Shown: in pieces, positions 43,870 to 53,743 of the stretch | How the letters are laid out: every line of letters starts with the position of its first letter | How positions within the stretch are numbered: position 1 is the first letter of the stretch | Assembly (NCBI RefSeq): GCF_002082565.1 | Contig: NZ_CP020562.1 | Span: forward strand, 434,001-498,000 | Direction of reading: 5' to 3' | DNA: 64,000 nucleotides | Source of the DNA: Halomonas sp. GT | GTDB taxonomy: Bacteria > Pseudomonadota > Gammaproteobacteria > Pseudomonadales > Halomonadaceae | The notes under the pieces: model-generated | The model's input: the letters and a program-made list of their open reading frames with translations, nothing else | What the model was told of the DNA's origin: nothing | The model's database searches: none | Translations under genes and position numbers: made by a program

Positions 43870-46415
43870 GATGAGGCTTCCTGTTGGGCGGGCTTCCAAA
43901 GCCTTAAACGGTTGGCGTTGCTAACCACGGTGATTGACGATAGCGACATGGCTGCACCGGCAATGATGGGGGACAGCAGCATGCCGGTGAACGGGTAAAG
44001 CACGCCTGCAGCAATCGGGATGCACAGTACGTTATAGCCAAAGGCTCCGACTAGGTTCTGTTTGATGTTGATGAGCGTCGCCCGGCTTAATTCAATGGCA
44101 GTAGCCACACCATGAAGCGAACCGCGCATCAAGGTAATCCCGGCGCTCTCCATAGCGATATCGGTGCCCTGGCCGATGGCAAAGCCAACATTAGCACGAG
44201 CCAGAGCTGGGGCATCGTTGATGCCATCCCCCACCATGCCTACGACTTCGCCTGCTTGCTGACGACGCTCAATTTCCGCATGTTTATCATCTGGCGTCAT
44301 GCCTGCTCTAAACTCGCTAATGCCGACTTCCCGTGCTACTGCGGCCGCAGTGTGTTCATTATCGCCGGTGAGCATGACGACGGTTAACCCATCTTCTTGT
44401 AAGCGTTTCACTGCGGCGGCCGCGTCACCACGCAGCGGGTCACTGATACCGAATAGAGCAGCTAGCTTGCCATTGGCTGCTAGGTATACCAATGAACGTG
44501 CTTTCGCTTCTAGCTTGCGTACGCTCTCTTCTGCGGGGGTTAGGTCCACACCAGCCTCTTCGAGTAGGCGGGCATTGCCCAGCAGCAGTGAGTCGCCTGT
44601 TTGGGTGCTACCTTTCACGCCGCCACCGGTAACGCTATCAAACGTATCCAGTGTTTCAGCGGGGGCATTATGCTCTTCGGCATAAGCTGTTAATGCATTG
44701 GCTAACGGATGTTCCGAACGACTTTCCAGAGCGGCTACCCAGGCGAGCACTTGCGAAGGATCACTATGGAGTACAGTGGCATCGGTCACGCGGGGCTTGC
44801 CTTCGGTCAGCGTGCCGGTTTTGTCTACCACCAGGGTGTTAATACGGCTGGCGGTTTGCAGTGCTTCACCGCTTCTTACCAACACGCCGTGTTCGGCGGC
44901 TTTGCCCACCCCAATCATGGTGGAAATCGGTGTTGCCAGCCCTAATGCGCAAGGGCAGGCGATAATCAGTACCGTGGTGGCGGTCACCAGCATATGGATC
45001 ACCACCGGGGCGGGACCGAAGTTAAACCAGATCAGCGCGGTTAGTACGGCGATGATCATGACGCTGGGGACAAAAATTCCCGATACCTTATCGGCCAGTT
45101 CGCCAATTGGCGGACGAGAGTTTTGAGCGCTGGCGACCTGTTCGGTTATGCGTCCCAGGCGAGTGTCGCTGCCCACACGAGTGGCGCGATAGACCAAGCT
45201 GCCATTGCCGTTAACAGTACCAGCGCTGACATCGTCATCCGCGTTTTTATGAACGGGCAGCGGTTCGCCGGTCAGCATGGATTCATCGATATAGCTTTGA
45301 CCATCAAGTACGATGCCATCTACTGGCAGTCGTTCGCCGGGGCGTACGCGGATATGATCGTCTATCGCTACGTCGTCAACAGGCAGCTCCTGTTCTTGGC
45401 CATTACGAATAACGCGTGCTGTTTTCTCTTGTAGATCCAGAAGGCGCTTCAATGCGCTACTGGTGCGGCCACGGGCACGCAGTTCCATAGCATTGCCGAG
45501 TAGAATTAGCCCCACCACCATGGCTGATGCTTCAAAGTAAATGCCCTGGGCGACCTCTGGCAGCCAAGGAGCAAACGCCACGACCATTATCGAATAGAGC
45601 CAGGCGGTACCGGTGCCCATGGCCACGAGTGTGTCCATATTGGCCTGGTGGTGTTTGAATTGTTTCCAAGCGTTGGTAAAAAAGTGCCGTCCTGGAAATG
45701 CCAAAATAGCCAGGGTAAGCAGACCAATAACCAGCCAATAGAGGCGGCCCATTCCCATGGGGTGTGGGTGGTAAACAAACATGCTCAGCATGAGCGGAAT
45801 GGCTAGCGATAATGACAGCATGCTGCCGCGCAGGCGTTGGCGATAGGTTACGGCCTCTTGTGCCTCGCGGGTGCGTTCGGCCTCGCGCATATCGACAATG
45901 GGCTCGGCGCGGTAGCCCGCTGCCGCTACAGCGTTAATCAGCGCCTCGCGTTCAACGTTGCCCGTTACTTGGGCGGTGTGGGTGCCAAAGTTAACCGATG
46001 CGTTGTTAACCCCTGGGGTGTTAGCCAATGCCTTTTCGACGCTATTTACACAGCCTGCACAGGTCATGCCGCTAATTAACAGTCTCTGCCGAGGGGCGCT
46101 GGTAGGTGTCTCATTTTCAGTCGTCTTTTTGTCGTTATCTCTATCGGCCGTTTGCGTAGTATCACTTTCCGTAGGCGGTTGAGTCTCGCTGCTGGGGTCA
46201 TCCGGCGGATAGCCCGCCTCACTCAATGTGCTGTCCAGCGCATCGTTTTCTAATGTACTGGTAACTTCCAGGCGTTTGTCCGCGGGAAAGCCTTCAACGA
46301 GGGCGTTGGGGTCTGCGGCTTGAATCGCCTCGCGCATACGCTTGACGCAGCCCTGGCAATTCATGCCCGGCACGGTGCGACTCAGTGTTTGTGGCTGCAG
46401 GGTGCGTGATTGCAT
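43866..46415 (-). CDS. copA: Copper-exporting P1B-type ATPase
   Basis: 849-residue Cu(I) export pump of the inner membrane. Two N-terminal heavy-metal-binding domains are present: GMNCQGC (C20, C23) and GMTCAGC. The linker between them is acidic, Thr-rich and low in complexity. Then come the membrane part with [13 protein letters not shown] (CPC), the phosphorylation site [11 protein letters not shown], the SEHPLANAL motif, [11 protein letters not shown], and the final helices with YN and MSLSS, which match the Cu+ class. ATG 46415 follows GAGGAGG and lies inside the MerR-type gene (34-bp overlap), so both are translated from one mRNA. Confidence 0.95.
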   Translation of the reverse strand: MQSRTLQPQTLSRTVPGMNCQGCVKRMREAIQAADPNALVEGFPADKRLEVTSTLENDALDSTLSEAGYPPDDPSSETQPPTESDTTQTADRDNDKKTTENETPTSAPRQRLLISGMTCAGCVNSVEKALANTPGVNNASVNFGTHTAQVTGNVEREALINAVAAAGYRAEPIVDMREAERTREAQEAVTYRQRLRGSMLSLSLAIPLMLSMFVYHPHPMGMGRLYWLVIGLLTLAILAFPGRHFFTNAWKQFKHHQANMDTLVAMGTGTAWLYSIMVVAFAPWLPEVAQGIYFEASAMVVGLILLGNAMELRARGRTSSALKRLLDLQEKTARVIRNGQEQELPVDDVAIDDHIRVRPGERLPVDGIVLDGQSYIDESMLTGEPLPVHKNADDDVSAGTVNGNGSLVYRATRVGSDTRLGRITEQVASAQNSRPPIGELADKVSGIFVPSVMIIAVLTALIWFNFGPAPVVIHMLVTATTVLIIACPCALGLATPISTMIGVGKAAEHGVLVRSGEALQTASRINTLVVDKTGTLTEGKPRVTDATVLHSDPSQVLAWVAALESRSEHPLANALTAYAEEHNAPAETLDTFDSVTGGGVKGSTQTGDSLLLGNARLLEEAGVDLTPAEESVRKLEAKARSLVYLAANGKLAALFGISDPLRGDAAAAVKRLQEDGLTVVMLTGDNEHTAAAVAREVGISEFRAGMTPDDKHAEIERRQQAGEVVGMVGDGINDAPALARANVGFAIGQGTDIAMESAGITLMRGSLHGVATAIELSRATLINIKQNLVGAFGYNVLCIPIAAGVLYPFTGMLLSPIIAGAAMSLSSITVVSNANRLRLWKPAQQEASS

Positions 46416-46840
46416 GGTGCCTCCTCGGGAAAACTCTCAATTAAACGGCATAGGCTATGGCCATCGGGCATGCCATTTGGCATGTGCTGCCAGCTTTCTA
46501 ATGCCTGTTCCATGCGTTGGGCCAGCGCTTCAAGCTCGGCGATTCGCGCACGGATTTGTGGTAGCCGGTGGGCAAGTAGGTCGCGAACCAATGGACAAGG
46601 GGAGTCACCTTGGTCGGCGTGGGCCAATATGTCGCGGATCTCTGCCACACTAAAACCGAGCTTGCGTGCTCGTTGAATAAAGTGCAGCCGCTCTAAGTCA
46701 GTGGTTGAAAATAACTGGTAACCGTTATCAGGGTGGCGTGTGGGTGCCAGCAACCCCTCGCGGGTGTAATGACGAACCGTTTCAGCAGTAACGCTACCGC
46801 GTTTGGCAAGTTCGCCGACCTTCATCTCTCCAGGCTGCAT
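46382..46840 (-). CDS. MerR family heavy-metal-responsive regulator
   Basis: 152 residues. The N-terminal winged helix-turn-helix is [26 protein letters not shown], followed by the NGYQLF and [19 protein letters not shown] helices. At the dimer helix, C82 occupies the position where Zn/Cd sensors have Cys and CueR has Ser. The metal loop ([14 protein letters not shown]131) has methionines where ZntR has a cysteine pair. The tail [10 protein letters not shown] could bind metal. Yet the promoter dyad is CueR-like and the gene controls copA, so copper is the likely inducer. The stop lies inside copA. Confidence 0.9.
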   Translation of the reverse strand: MQPGEMKVGELAKRGSVTAETVRHYTREGLLAPTRHPDNGYQLFSTTDLERLHFIQRARKLGFSVAEIRDILAHADQGDSPCPLVRDLLAHRLPQIRARIAELEALAQRMEQALESWQHMPNGMPDGHSLCRLIESFPEEAPCNHAPCSHKH

Positions 46841-46873
46841 AACGTCCTCTGCGTGGAAGTTGTGATGTTTTTA

Positions 46874-46905
46874 AGTGTAAAACCTATGGGTCACACATAG
46901 GTCAA
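46874..46905 (-). promoter_or_regulatory. MerR-type promoter and operator for the regulator-copA operon
   Basis: On the minus strand: -35 TTGACC (46905-46900), a 21-bp dyad ACCTATG-N7-CATAGGT (46882-46902), and a -10 TACACT or TTACAC at 19-20 bp spacing. The long spacer with a dyad between the boxes is the signature of MerR-activated promoters, and the ACC...GGT ends match E. coli copA/CueR sites. It lies 34 bp upstream of the regulator gene, so the operon is autoregulated. Confidence 0.82.
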
Positions 46906-46948
46906 GCGATATTGAGGCCTTCAGTCGAAATGACTAAAACACTGATTT

Positions 46949-47002
46949 AAAACACTCGTTCGACTAATGTATAAGTCAAAACCGAAATAAAACGCTCGTT
47001 TG
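46949..47002 (+). promoter_or_regulatory. Two PsrA-like repeats upstream of fadL
   Basis: AAAACACTCGTTCG (46949-46962) and AAAACGCTCGTTTG (46989-47002), 40 bp apart, share 12 of 14 bases. The second fits the AAAC-N4-GTTTG core of PsrA operators known from Pseudomonas fatty acid genes. They lie about 100-150 bp before the FadL porin gene. Confidence 0.4.
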
Positions 47003-47099
47003 CCCTTGATCCCAAGCGGTCATTGGGCGAAAACTGAGGTGTTAGAACAAAGAGGGTGGATGGAAGTATCCATCGGATCATTGGGAAGAGAGGCCCACT

Positions 47100-48446
47100 A
47101 TGCATAATAAATTTAAAAAGCTCACCTTGGCGGCCGCAGTAGCATCAGTTGCTTTTGTTAGTCAGGCACAAGCAGGCGGTTATCAAATCAATGAGCAGAG
47201 CGTCAGCGGACAGGGGTATGGTCATGCCGGGCGCAGCTCAAATGTGCATGATGCAACCATTGTGTATGGTAACCCAGCAGGTATGTCGTTTCTTGATCGT
47301 GCTCAAATCACGGCGGGTGGCACGTTCCTAAACGTAAATAGTGACATCACGAATGTACGTGCCTCACAGAGTAGCCCTGCTTTCCTGCAGGCGACAGGGG
47401 GGGCGACAGATACGTTGCCAGTGGCGGGCACCAACGATGGTGATATGGTGCCGGGTACGCTAATTCCCTTCGCTTTCTATGCGCACCCTGTTAATGAACA
47501 GCTGGCATTCGGTTTTGGGGTCTACGCGCCATTCGGTTCTAAAACCGAATACGAAAATGGTTTTCAGGGGCGTAACCAGGGCAATTACACCGAAGTGAAA
47601 GTGATGACGGCTCAGCCGACGGTCTCTTATCGCTTCAACGAGCAGTGGTCTGTCGGCGCGGGCCTCACCTATAACCGCGTAGAAGGGGAACTTCGCCGTC
47701 AGGTGCCAGTGGCAACACCGCTGGGCCTTTCTGAAGTGGATTCGCGTGTGGAAGGCGATGATGAGGCCTGGGGTTATAACTTGGGTATCATTTATCAGCC
47801 AGTACCTGAAACTACGTTCGGCTTAACGTACCGTTCAAAAGTAGATTTTAATCTGGAAGGTAGCTTTGCGGCTAACTCACCAGTGTTGGATCAGCTAGGG
47901 ATCGGCACAGTAACAGATACGGCAGCGTTGGATTTAACAACGCCTGAAACCGTCAACTTCTCGCTGACTCAGCAAATGAGTGACAACCTCAAGTTAATGT
48001 TTGGTGCATCCTGGGCACGCTGGAGTCGCTTTGACCAGATTTTGGTCACCGGCACCGAGCGTGGTGAAATTACCAATGAGCAGCAGAATTACTCCAATGC
48101 TTGGGCATTCTCTACCGGTGGTGAGTATCAGTTAACACCCACACTGGCACTGCGCGCTGGGGTAGCGCTAGACTTTACGCCCACCCAGGATGAAACTCGT
48201 AGCGTGCGTATTCCCTCTGACGACCGTCGGATTTTCTCGATTGGTGCAGGCTGGAGCCCCACGCCTGATTTAACCTTAGACGTTGCTTACTCGTACCTTA
48301 CCGAACGCAGCACCCAGGTTGATCAAAGCAAAACTGACAGCTTCACCGTGGCCGGTCAGCAAACGCCGCCGATTACCTCTAACTACTCAGCAGACTATAA
48401 AAACGAAGCCCATGGCTTCGGTGCTCAGCTTACCTATCGCTTCTGA
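47100..48446 (+). CDS. fadL: Outer membrane long-chain fatty acid transporter, FadL family
   Basis: 448-residue beta-barrel of the OmpP1/FadL/TodX family, which takes up long-chain fatty acids or other hydrophobic compounds. The signal peptide ends in SQAQA|GGYQ. The hatch domain has NPAGMSF, and the protein ends in LTYRF, with a terminal Phe typical of outer membrane barrels. Alternating beta strands fill the C-terminal part. The upstream region has two PsrA-like sites, and a strong terminator follows. Specificity within the family (fatty acid or aromatic) is not decided by the sequence. Confidence 0.92.
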   Translation: MHNKFKKLTLAAAVASVAFVSQAQAGGYQINEQSVSGQGYGHAGRSSNVHDATIVYGNPAGMSFLDRAQITAGGTFLNVNSDITNVRASQSSPAFLQATGGATDTLPVAGTNDGDMVPGTLIPFAFYAHPVNEQLAFGFGVYAPFGSKTEYENGFQGRNQGNYTEVKVMTAQPTVSYRFNEQWSVGAGLTYNRVEGELRRQVPVATPLGLSEVDSRVEGDDEAWGYNLGIIYQPVPETTFGLTYRSKVDFNLEGSFAANSPVLDQLGIGTVTDTAALDLTTPETVNFSLTQQMSDNLKLMFGASWARWSRFDQILVTGTERGEITNEQQNYSNAWAFSTGGEYQLTPTLALRAGVALDFTPTQDETRSVRIPSDDRRIFSIGAGWSPTPDLTLDVAYSYLTERSTQVDQSKTDSFTVAGQQTPPITSNYSADYKNEAHGFGAQLTYRF

Positions 48447-48480
48447 TCATAAGCTGACAGCTTGATTCGTTTTGCATATA

Positions 48481-48504
48481 AACCCGGCGTAAGCCGGGTT
48501 TTTT
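48481..48504 (+). terminator. Intrinsic terminator after fadL
   Basis: AACCCGGC-GTAA-GCCGGGTT followed by TTTT: a perfect 8-bp GC-rich stem with a T-run. Confidence 0.92.
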
Positions 48505-48573
48505 GCATTGCGATCCTTTTTTCGGGATGGGTGCGGTAAGCGTTGGCTTTCGTTACAATGCGTCTCAGAATTC

Positions 48574-48634
48574 CGCCGCTGGGGCGGCTAGCGTTGGCAT
48601 TTTTAAGCCTAGGCGTTTAGCTGCCCCAGCGGCG
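48574..48634 (+). other. Large inverted repeat in the prfB leader
   Basis: CGCCGCTGGGGCGGCTA (48574-48590) pairs with TAGCTGCCCCAGCGGCG (48618-48634), 17 bp with one G:T position, across a 27-nt loop, 47 bp before prfB. The following TCTCTTTTG is a poor T-run. It may be an attenuator, an upstream terminator or a leader structure. Confidence 0.6.
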
Positions 48635-48680
48635 CCTGTCTCTTTTGAACCGTGCGATACTGACCAAGGCTAGGCGATCC

Positions 48681-49779
48681 ATGTTGGAAACTAACCCGAT
48701 TCATAACCAGATTAAGGACCTGTCTGAGCGGACAGACGTTCTTAGGGGGTATCTTTGACTATGCCGAACGCAAAGATCGGCTAGAAGAAGTATCCCGCGA
48801 ACTTGAAGACCCTAATGTCTGGAATGATCCAGACTATGCCCAAAAGCTGGGTAAAGAGCGCGCATCGCTTGAAGCGATTGTCGCCACTATCGATGAGCTT
48901 GATCAGGGCTTGGCTGATAGCCGCGACCTGCTTGAACTTGCTGAGATGGAAGAAGATGAAGGCACCGTTGATGAGGTGCGCAAAGAGCTCGATGGTCTGC
49001 AAGTGGCATTGGAGAAGCTCGAATTTCGCCGCATGTTTTCTGGTGAAATGGATGAGAATAATGCCTATCTGGATATTCAGTCGGGGTCGGGCGGTACCGA
49101 AGCCCAAGACTGGGCGAATATTTTGCTGCGTATGTACTTACGCTGGGCAGAGAGCCACGGTTTCAAAGCAGAGATTATCGAAATTTCCGCTGGCGAGGTA
49201 GCAGGCATCAAATCGGCGTCGCTGCATATTCAAGGTGACTATGCGTTTGGCTGGTTGCGCACTGAAACAGGTGTGCACCGTCTAGTGCGTAAAAGTCCGT
49301 TTGATTCTGGGGGCCGTCGTCATACCTCGTTTGCATCGGTATTTTTGTCGCCGGAAATTGACGACAGCTTTGAGGTTGAAATTAATCCCTCTGACCTGCG
49401 AGTAGACACCTACCGCTCCAGCGGTGCAGGTGGTCAGCACGTTAACACCACTGACTCAGCGGTGAGGATTACCCACGAGCCTAGCGGTATTGTGGTGGCA
49501 TGCCAGAATCAGCGCAGCCAGCACGCCAACCGCGACTTCGCCATGAAGCAGTTGAAGGCGAAGCTGTGGGAGCACGAAATGCAAAAGCGTAATGCGGCCA
49601 AGCAGGAAGCGGAAGACTCTAAAGCCGATATTGGCTGGGGTAGCCAAATTCGCTCGTATGTACTGGACGATCAACGCATCAAAGACCTGCGCACCGGCGT
49701 TCAGTCTAGCAACTGCGACAAAGTGCTCGACGGCGATTTAGATCAGTTTATCGTCGCCAGTCTAAAGCAGGGTTTGTAA
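48681..49779 (+). CDS. prfB: Peptide chain release factor 2, with programmed +1 frameshift
   Basis: Releases peptides at UGA and UAA stops. The gene is split: 25 codons from ATG 48681 to CTT 48753-48755, then the in-frame TGA at 48756; skipping T48756 the ribosome continues from GAC 48757 to the stop at 49779. The joined product has 365 residues, the E. coli length. The frameshift window carries the internal Shine-Dalgarno AGGGGG, then TATCTTTGAC. The stop-recognition SPF tripeptide (RKSPFDSGG) and the catalytic GGQ (GAGGQHVNT) are present. lysS follows after 34 bp, the usual prfB-lysS pair. Confidence 0.97.
48744..48759 (+). promoter_or_regulatory. Programmed +1 frameshift site of prfB
   Basis: AGGGGGTATCTTTGAC: a Shine-Dalgarno-like element, slippery CTT, and UGA followed by C, the weak termination context. 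When RF2 is scarce the ribosome shifts and makes more RF2. Confidence 0.95.
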
Positions 49780-49813
49780 TTTTTTTAGCGTTTGAACATG
49801 AACAGGGTGCCCG

Positions 49814-51328
49814 ATGGCTAACCAAGACGCGTCTTCTCTCGATAACGAAAACCATCTAATCGCTGAGCGCCGTGCCAAGCTCGCAGCCCGCCGTGAGCGC
49901 GCTGCAGAGCAAGGTAAGAGTGCTTTTCCGAACGATTTTCGCCGTGACAGTCTCACGGTTGAGCTACACAACCTGCTAGGCGAAAAGGATAAAGCGGAGC
50001 TTGAAACGCTTGATCATCAAGCGTCGGTGGCAGGTCGCGTCATGCGTCAGCGCGGTCCATTTATCGTGATTCAAGATGTGGCCGGCCAAATCCAGCTCTA
50101 CGTGGACAAAAAGGGCTTGCCTGCTGACGTGCTTGAGGACATCAAAGGGTGGGATATTGGCGATATTGTCGCTGCCCGTGGTCCCGTGCATAAGTCGGGT
50201 AAGGGTGACCTGTACGTCATGATGGTAGAAGCGCAGCTACTTACCAAAAGTCTGCGTCCGTTGCCAGATAAGTTCCACGGCCTGACTGACCAGGAAGCGC
50301 GTTATCGCCAGCGCTACGTAGACCTGATCATGAACCCGCAGTCGCGTAAGGTATTTGAAACTCGCGCGGCGGTAATCAGCTCCATGCGCCGTTTCTTTGA
50401 AGCTCGTGGCTTTATGGAAGTTGAAACGCCGATGCTGCAGCCGATCCCCGGTGGTGCAGCAGCACGGCCATTTATTACTCACCATAATGCGCTGGATATT
50501 GATATGTATCTGCGTATTGCACCGGAGCTTTACCTCAAGCGCCTGGTGGTGGGGGGGTTCGAGAAAGTGTTTGAAATCAACCGCAATTTCCGTAACGAAG
50601 GATTGTCTACGCGACATAACCCTGAGTTCACCATGGTCGAATTCTATTGGGCCTACGCGGATTATCGTGACCTGCTTGATATGACCGAAGCCATGCTGCG
50701 CACGGCGGCCCAAGAAGTGCTGGGCACAACGACGATCGAGTACCAAGGCGCTAGCTACGACTTCGGACAGCCGTTTCAACGCCTGACGCTACGCCAAGCG
50801 ATCCTTGATCATGGCGACGGCATCACCGATGCGGATTTGGATACGCTGGAAGCCGCACAAGCGGTAGCAGAAAAGCTGGGCATTAAAGTGAAGGAGAGTT
50901 GGGGGCTGGGCAAAGTTCAGACCGAGATTTTCGAAGAAGTAGCCGAGCACAAGCTGGACCAGCCGACGTTCATCACTGAATACCCCGCAGAAGTTAGCCC
51001 GCTGGCGCGTCGAAATGATGCTAATCCTTTCGTTACCGACCGTTTTGAGTTCTTTGTCGGTGGCCGAGAAATTGCCAACGGCTTCTCGGAGCTTAATGAC
51101 GCTGAAGATCAGGCTGAACGCTTCCGCGAACAGGCAGCCGAGAAAGATGCCGGTGATCTGGAAGCGATGTATTTTGACGCAGACTACGTGCGTGCGTTGG
51201 AGTATGGCTTGCCGCCAACGGCGGGTGAAGGGATTGGTATTGACCGTTTAGTAATGCTGTTTACCGATAGCCCCTCTATTCGGGACGTACTGCTGTTCCC
51301 AGCGATGCGCCCCGAAGCCAGCGAGTAA
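49814..51328 (+). CDS. lysS: Lysyl-tRNA synthetase (class II)
   Basis: 504-residue class II synthetase charging tRNA-Lys. An N-terminal OB-fold anticodon domain ([18 protein letters not shown]) precedes the catalytic domain with motif 1 ([17 protein letters not shown]), motif 2 ([22 protein letters not shown]) and motif 3 ([13 protein letters not shown]). The context after prfB is the conserved gammaproteobacterial one. The next gene converges from the other strand. Confidence 0.97.
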   Translation: MANQDASSLDNENHLIAERRAKLAARRERAAEQGKSAFPNDFRRDSLTVELHNLLGEKDKAELETLDHQASVAGRVMRQRGPFIVIQDVAGQIQLYVDKKGLPADVLEDIKGWDIGDIVAARGPVHKSGKGDLYVMMVEAQLLTKSLRPLPDKFHGLTDQEARYRQRYVDLIMNPQSRKVFETRAAVISSMRRFFEARGFMEVETPMLQPIPGGAAARPFITHHNALDIDMYLRIAPELYLKRLVVGGFEKVFEINRNFRNEGLSTRHNPEFTMVEFYWAYADYRDLLDMTEAMLRTAAQEVLGTTTIEYQGASYDFGQPFQRLTLRQAILDHGDGITDADLDTLEAAQAVAEKLGIKVKESWGLGKVQTEIFEEVAEHKLDQPTFITEYPAEVSPLARRNDANPFVTDRFEFFVGGREIANGFSELNDAEDQAERFREQAAEKDAGDLEAMYFDADYVRALEYGLPPTAGEGIGIDRLVMLFTDSPSIRDVLLFPAMRPEASE

Positions 51329-51351
51329 CACTTCTCAACTACTGAAACACC

Positions 51352-52539
51352 TTAGACAATGGCGTGCGGAACAAAACAGCTGGAATCCTTGGTAATTCGA
51401 CCGATGTCTTCACGAATACCAATGCCGCACGCCTTGTCACCGACTACCCAACTGCCGATCAGAGCATGCCGTTCGCCAAAGCGCGGCAGTGGGTGGTAGG
51501 CCTGCAAAATACGCGGGTTGTCGGTATAGGGGCCATCAACGGCTTCGTACTGACCACTCGTGGTGATCAGCTCAATATTGCTACCTTCCCGAGAGAAAAA
51601 TGGTTTGCGCACCCAGCCGGGTGTCAGCGACGTGCCATCACTGGTGTCAAAATACGCCGGTAACAGGTTGGGATGGCCTTCATGCCACTGCCATAGCAAC
51701 GGCAGGATGCCCTTATTGCTGAGGATGGCTTTCCACGGAGGCTCGAACCAGTGGGTTTGCATCATGGGCAGCAGCTCACCGAAAGCGTCATCGCTCATTT
51801 CTTCCCACGGGTAGAGCTTAAACAGTGCGCGGATTGGCCGGTTTTCCAGATCAACGAAACAGCCGTGGTCGGTGTTGGGTTGATAGCCGATGTCTTCGAT
51901 ATGGATAAAGGGGGCATTCAGCCCCGCCTGTAAGGCACAGTCCTGTAGATAAGCAACGGTGGCGCGATCTTCCTCATGGGCTTTGATGGAGGCGAAGTGC
52001 AATGCTGGTGGGGCTGAGCCGTTGCGTTCAAGGCGCTGCCCGATATGGGCGAGGGCAGCAATCATGCGTTCTTGAATCGAATTGAATTGATCGGCGTGGG
52101 CAGGCAGCAGGCGCTGTTCGATCACCTGTTCAAGCCACAGCCACTGAAAGAAGCCAGCCTCGTAAATGCTGGTGGGCGTATCGTAGTTAAGCTCTAGCAG
52201 TTTGGCAGGCCCATTACCGCTATAGGCAAAATCCATCCGCCCATAGAGGTGGGGCTGGCCATTACGCCAGGAGGCCCGAATAACGCCCCACATCTGTTCA
52301 GGGATATTTAGCTGGTGAAGCAGTGCATCAGACTGGCAGACCCGGTCAACGGCATCCATACACATCTCGTGTAGTGCCTCGGTGGGGTCTTCAATGTCCT
52401 GTTCGATCTGTGCCAGCGTAAACTGATAGTAGGCATCCTCGGTCCAGTAGGGCTCCCCTTCAATGGTGTGAAAGTGAAACCCTAGCTGGTGCGCCAGTTC
52501 GCGCCATTGAGGGCGCTCAGTGATAGCAACGCGCAACAT
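51352..52539 (-). CDS. yjfC: Glutathionylspermidine synthase-like ATP-grasp protein (YjfC/YgiC)
   Basis: 395 residues, resembling the synthetase half of E. coli GspS without the amidase half. Family segments are GRMDFAYSGNGPAKLLELNYDTPTSIYEAG near residues 100-130, KLYPWEEM, SNKGILPLLW and the C-terminal GSWVVGDKACGIGIRED, where ATP-grasp metal ligands lie. Homologues are cytosolic ligases thought to join an amine to a peptide-like acid; the true substrate is not known. Last gene of the yjf operon, converging on lysS. Confidence 0.87.
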   Translation of the reverse strand: MLRVAITERPQWRELAHQLGFHFHTIEGEPYWTEDAYYQFTLAQIEQDIEDPTEALHEMCMDAVDRVCQSDALLHQLNIPEQMWGVIRASWRNGQPHLYGRMDFAYSGNGPAKLLELNYDTPTSIYEAGFFQWLWLEQVIEQRLLPAHADQFNSIQERMIAALAHIGQRLERNGSAPPALHFASIKAHEEDRATVAYLQDCALQAGLNAPFIHIEDIGYQPNTDHGCFVDLENRPIRALFKLYPWEEMSDDAFGELLPMMQTHWFEPPWKAILSNKGILPLLWQWHEGHPNLLPAYFDTSDGTSLTPGWVRKPFFSREGSNIELITTSGQYEAVDGPYTDNPRILQAYHPLPRFGERHALIGSWVVGDKACGIGIREDIGRITKDSSCFVPHAIV

Positions 52540-52598
52540 AAAGCGGCTCCTTACTGGCGCAGATGAGTTCGGAAGAGGTTAAACGAACGGAAGTTAGC

Positions 52599-53204
52599 TT
52601 AGGAGCCAAATCCACCCCGTGCGCTGGAGCGCGAACCGAACCCAGAGCGTTGAGTTGCCCGTTGGTTAGACTGCATAGCTGATGAGCGAAAGGCCTGATT
52701 ACGTTGCTCTACCCGTGACGAAGCAGAGGACGACGCAGCGTTCCAGTCGCCGCGATTCTGGCGGGTACGGTAGACTGGCTCTTGATACAGGCTTTGCACC
52801 CGTGCGCCATTGCGGTTGGCCATCATGTTGCCAACCATATAGCCCATCAGTGCTGGACCAAACCAACTGCCACCTTGCCCCTGTTGAGCTGATTGGGGAG
52901 GAGGCTCACAGGCTCCTTCGCCATGTACCTGTTCGCAAGCTTCTAAGGAGTCAAAGCGCGGAACCGCTTCAATGGCTGCCGTAAACGCTGCTTCACAGGC
53001 GGTGCGCGTGTAAAGCTCGTCTGCCACGCACTCGTCTATGTTCTGGTAGGCCTTGGGTTCTGAAAAATTGATATCCGATAGCGTGTCTTGCGGCGGGGAT
53101 GACTGCCCGCAGCCGGCTAACGCGGCTGTACCGGCTGCGCCCATTAAGGCCAGGGTCAGCCGAGAGCTACGCTTGCGGCGCGGTGGCTGGTTAGATGATT
53201 GCAT
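52599..53204 (-). CDS. yjfM: DUF1190 lipoprotein (YjfM/YgiB family)
   Basis: 201 residues. A basic N-terminus (PPRRKRSSR), hydrophobic stretch and lipobox LAGC (C32) mark a lipoprotein. A cysteine-containing core of DUF1190 follows (CVADELYTRTACEAAFTAA, CEQVHGEGAC), suggesting two disulfides, then a Ser/Gln/Arg-rich low-complexity tail ending in RGGFGS. In E. coli the family sits beside a YjfC/YgiC ATP-grasp protein, as here. Function unknown; outer or inner membrane attachment depends on Lol sorting. Confidence 0.85.
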   Translation of the reverse strand: MQSSNQPPRRKRSSRLTLALMGAAGTAALAGCGQSSPPQDTLSDINFSEPKAYQNIDECVADELYTRTACEAAFTAAIEAVPRFDSLEACEQVHGEGACEPPPQSAQQGQGGSWFGPALMGYMVGNMMANRNGARVQSLYQEPVYRTRQNRGDWNAASSSASSRVEQRNQAFRSSAMQSNQRATQRSGFGSRSSARGGFGS

Positions 53205-53216
53205 GGGTGTCTCCCT

Positions 53217-53639
53217 TTACCAGATCATGGACGCTGCGTTGAGCAGGCCAACCGCAATAGCGATGGTTGCCGCAAAAATACCGTATGCCACGTGGCCATC
53301 GGTAATATGTCCGGAAAGGCTCTGCCCTTTGCTTTTCAGCACCAGCTTGATGGCAAAGAAGGTAATAATCTGCACGATAAAGGCGATGATGCCCCAGGCG
53401 ATAAAATCAATGAAACTCACGCTGTTTGCCATAGCGCTATAGAGCGGTATGGTAAAGCCTAGGGTGGCGCCGCCAAAGGCGGTTGCCGCCGCGGCGTTGC
53501 CTTCCTGGATAAGCTTCCATTCATGATGCGGGGTAATCTTGCTGTACGCGACCATGAACGCTACCAGTAGAATGGCCGCGGTGATCAAGTAGGCGAAAAA
53601 CGCTGGCAGGCCTGCCAAGTACATACCGATATTGCCCAT
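53217..53639 (-). CDS. yjfL: DUF350 membrane protein (YjfL)
   Basis: 140-residue inner-membrane protein with four predicted membrane segments (FFAYLITAAILLVAFMVAY, AFGGATLGFTIPLY, FIAWGIIAFIVQIITFFAI, AYGIFAATIAIAVGLL). The EGNAAAATAFGGATLGF segment is the family signature. Function not established. It starts 12 bp upstream of yjfM and belongs to the same operon. Confidence 0.87.
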   Translation of the reverse strand: MGNIGMYLAGLPAFFAYLITAAILLVAFMVAYSKITPHHEWKLIQEGNAAAATAFGGATLGFTIPLYSAMANSVSFIDFIAWGIIAFIVQIITFFAIKLVLKSKGQSLSGHITDGHVAYGIFAATIAIAVGLLNAASMIW

Positions 53640-53743
53640 TATCGTTTCCTTTTTTAGTCGTCAATCGTTAGGTGTGAGTTGTAAGCTGGACGTGTTGAAT
53701 CGAAAGTCGTGAAGGGTAATCAGTAAGGCTCTACAGAAAGCCA

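Noticed and set aside
48803..49201. 132-codon plus-strand frame in the 5' part of prfB
   Set aside because: Out-of-frame shadow of prfB; the real product is explained by the frameshift.
50237..50779. 180-codon frame antisense to lysS
   Set aside because: Shadow frame within a conserved synthetase gene.
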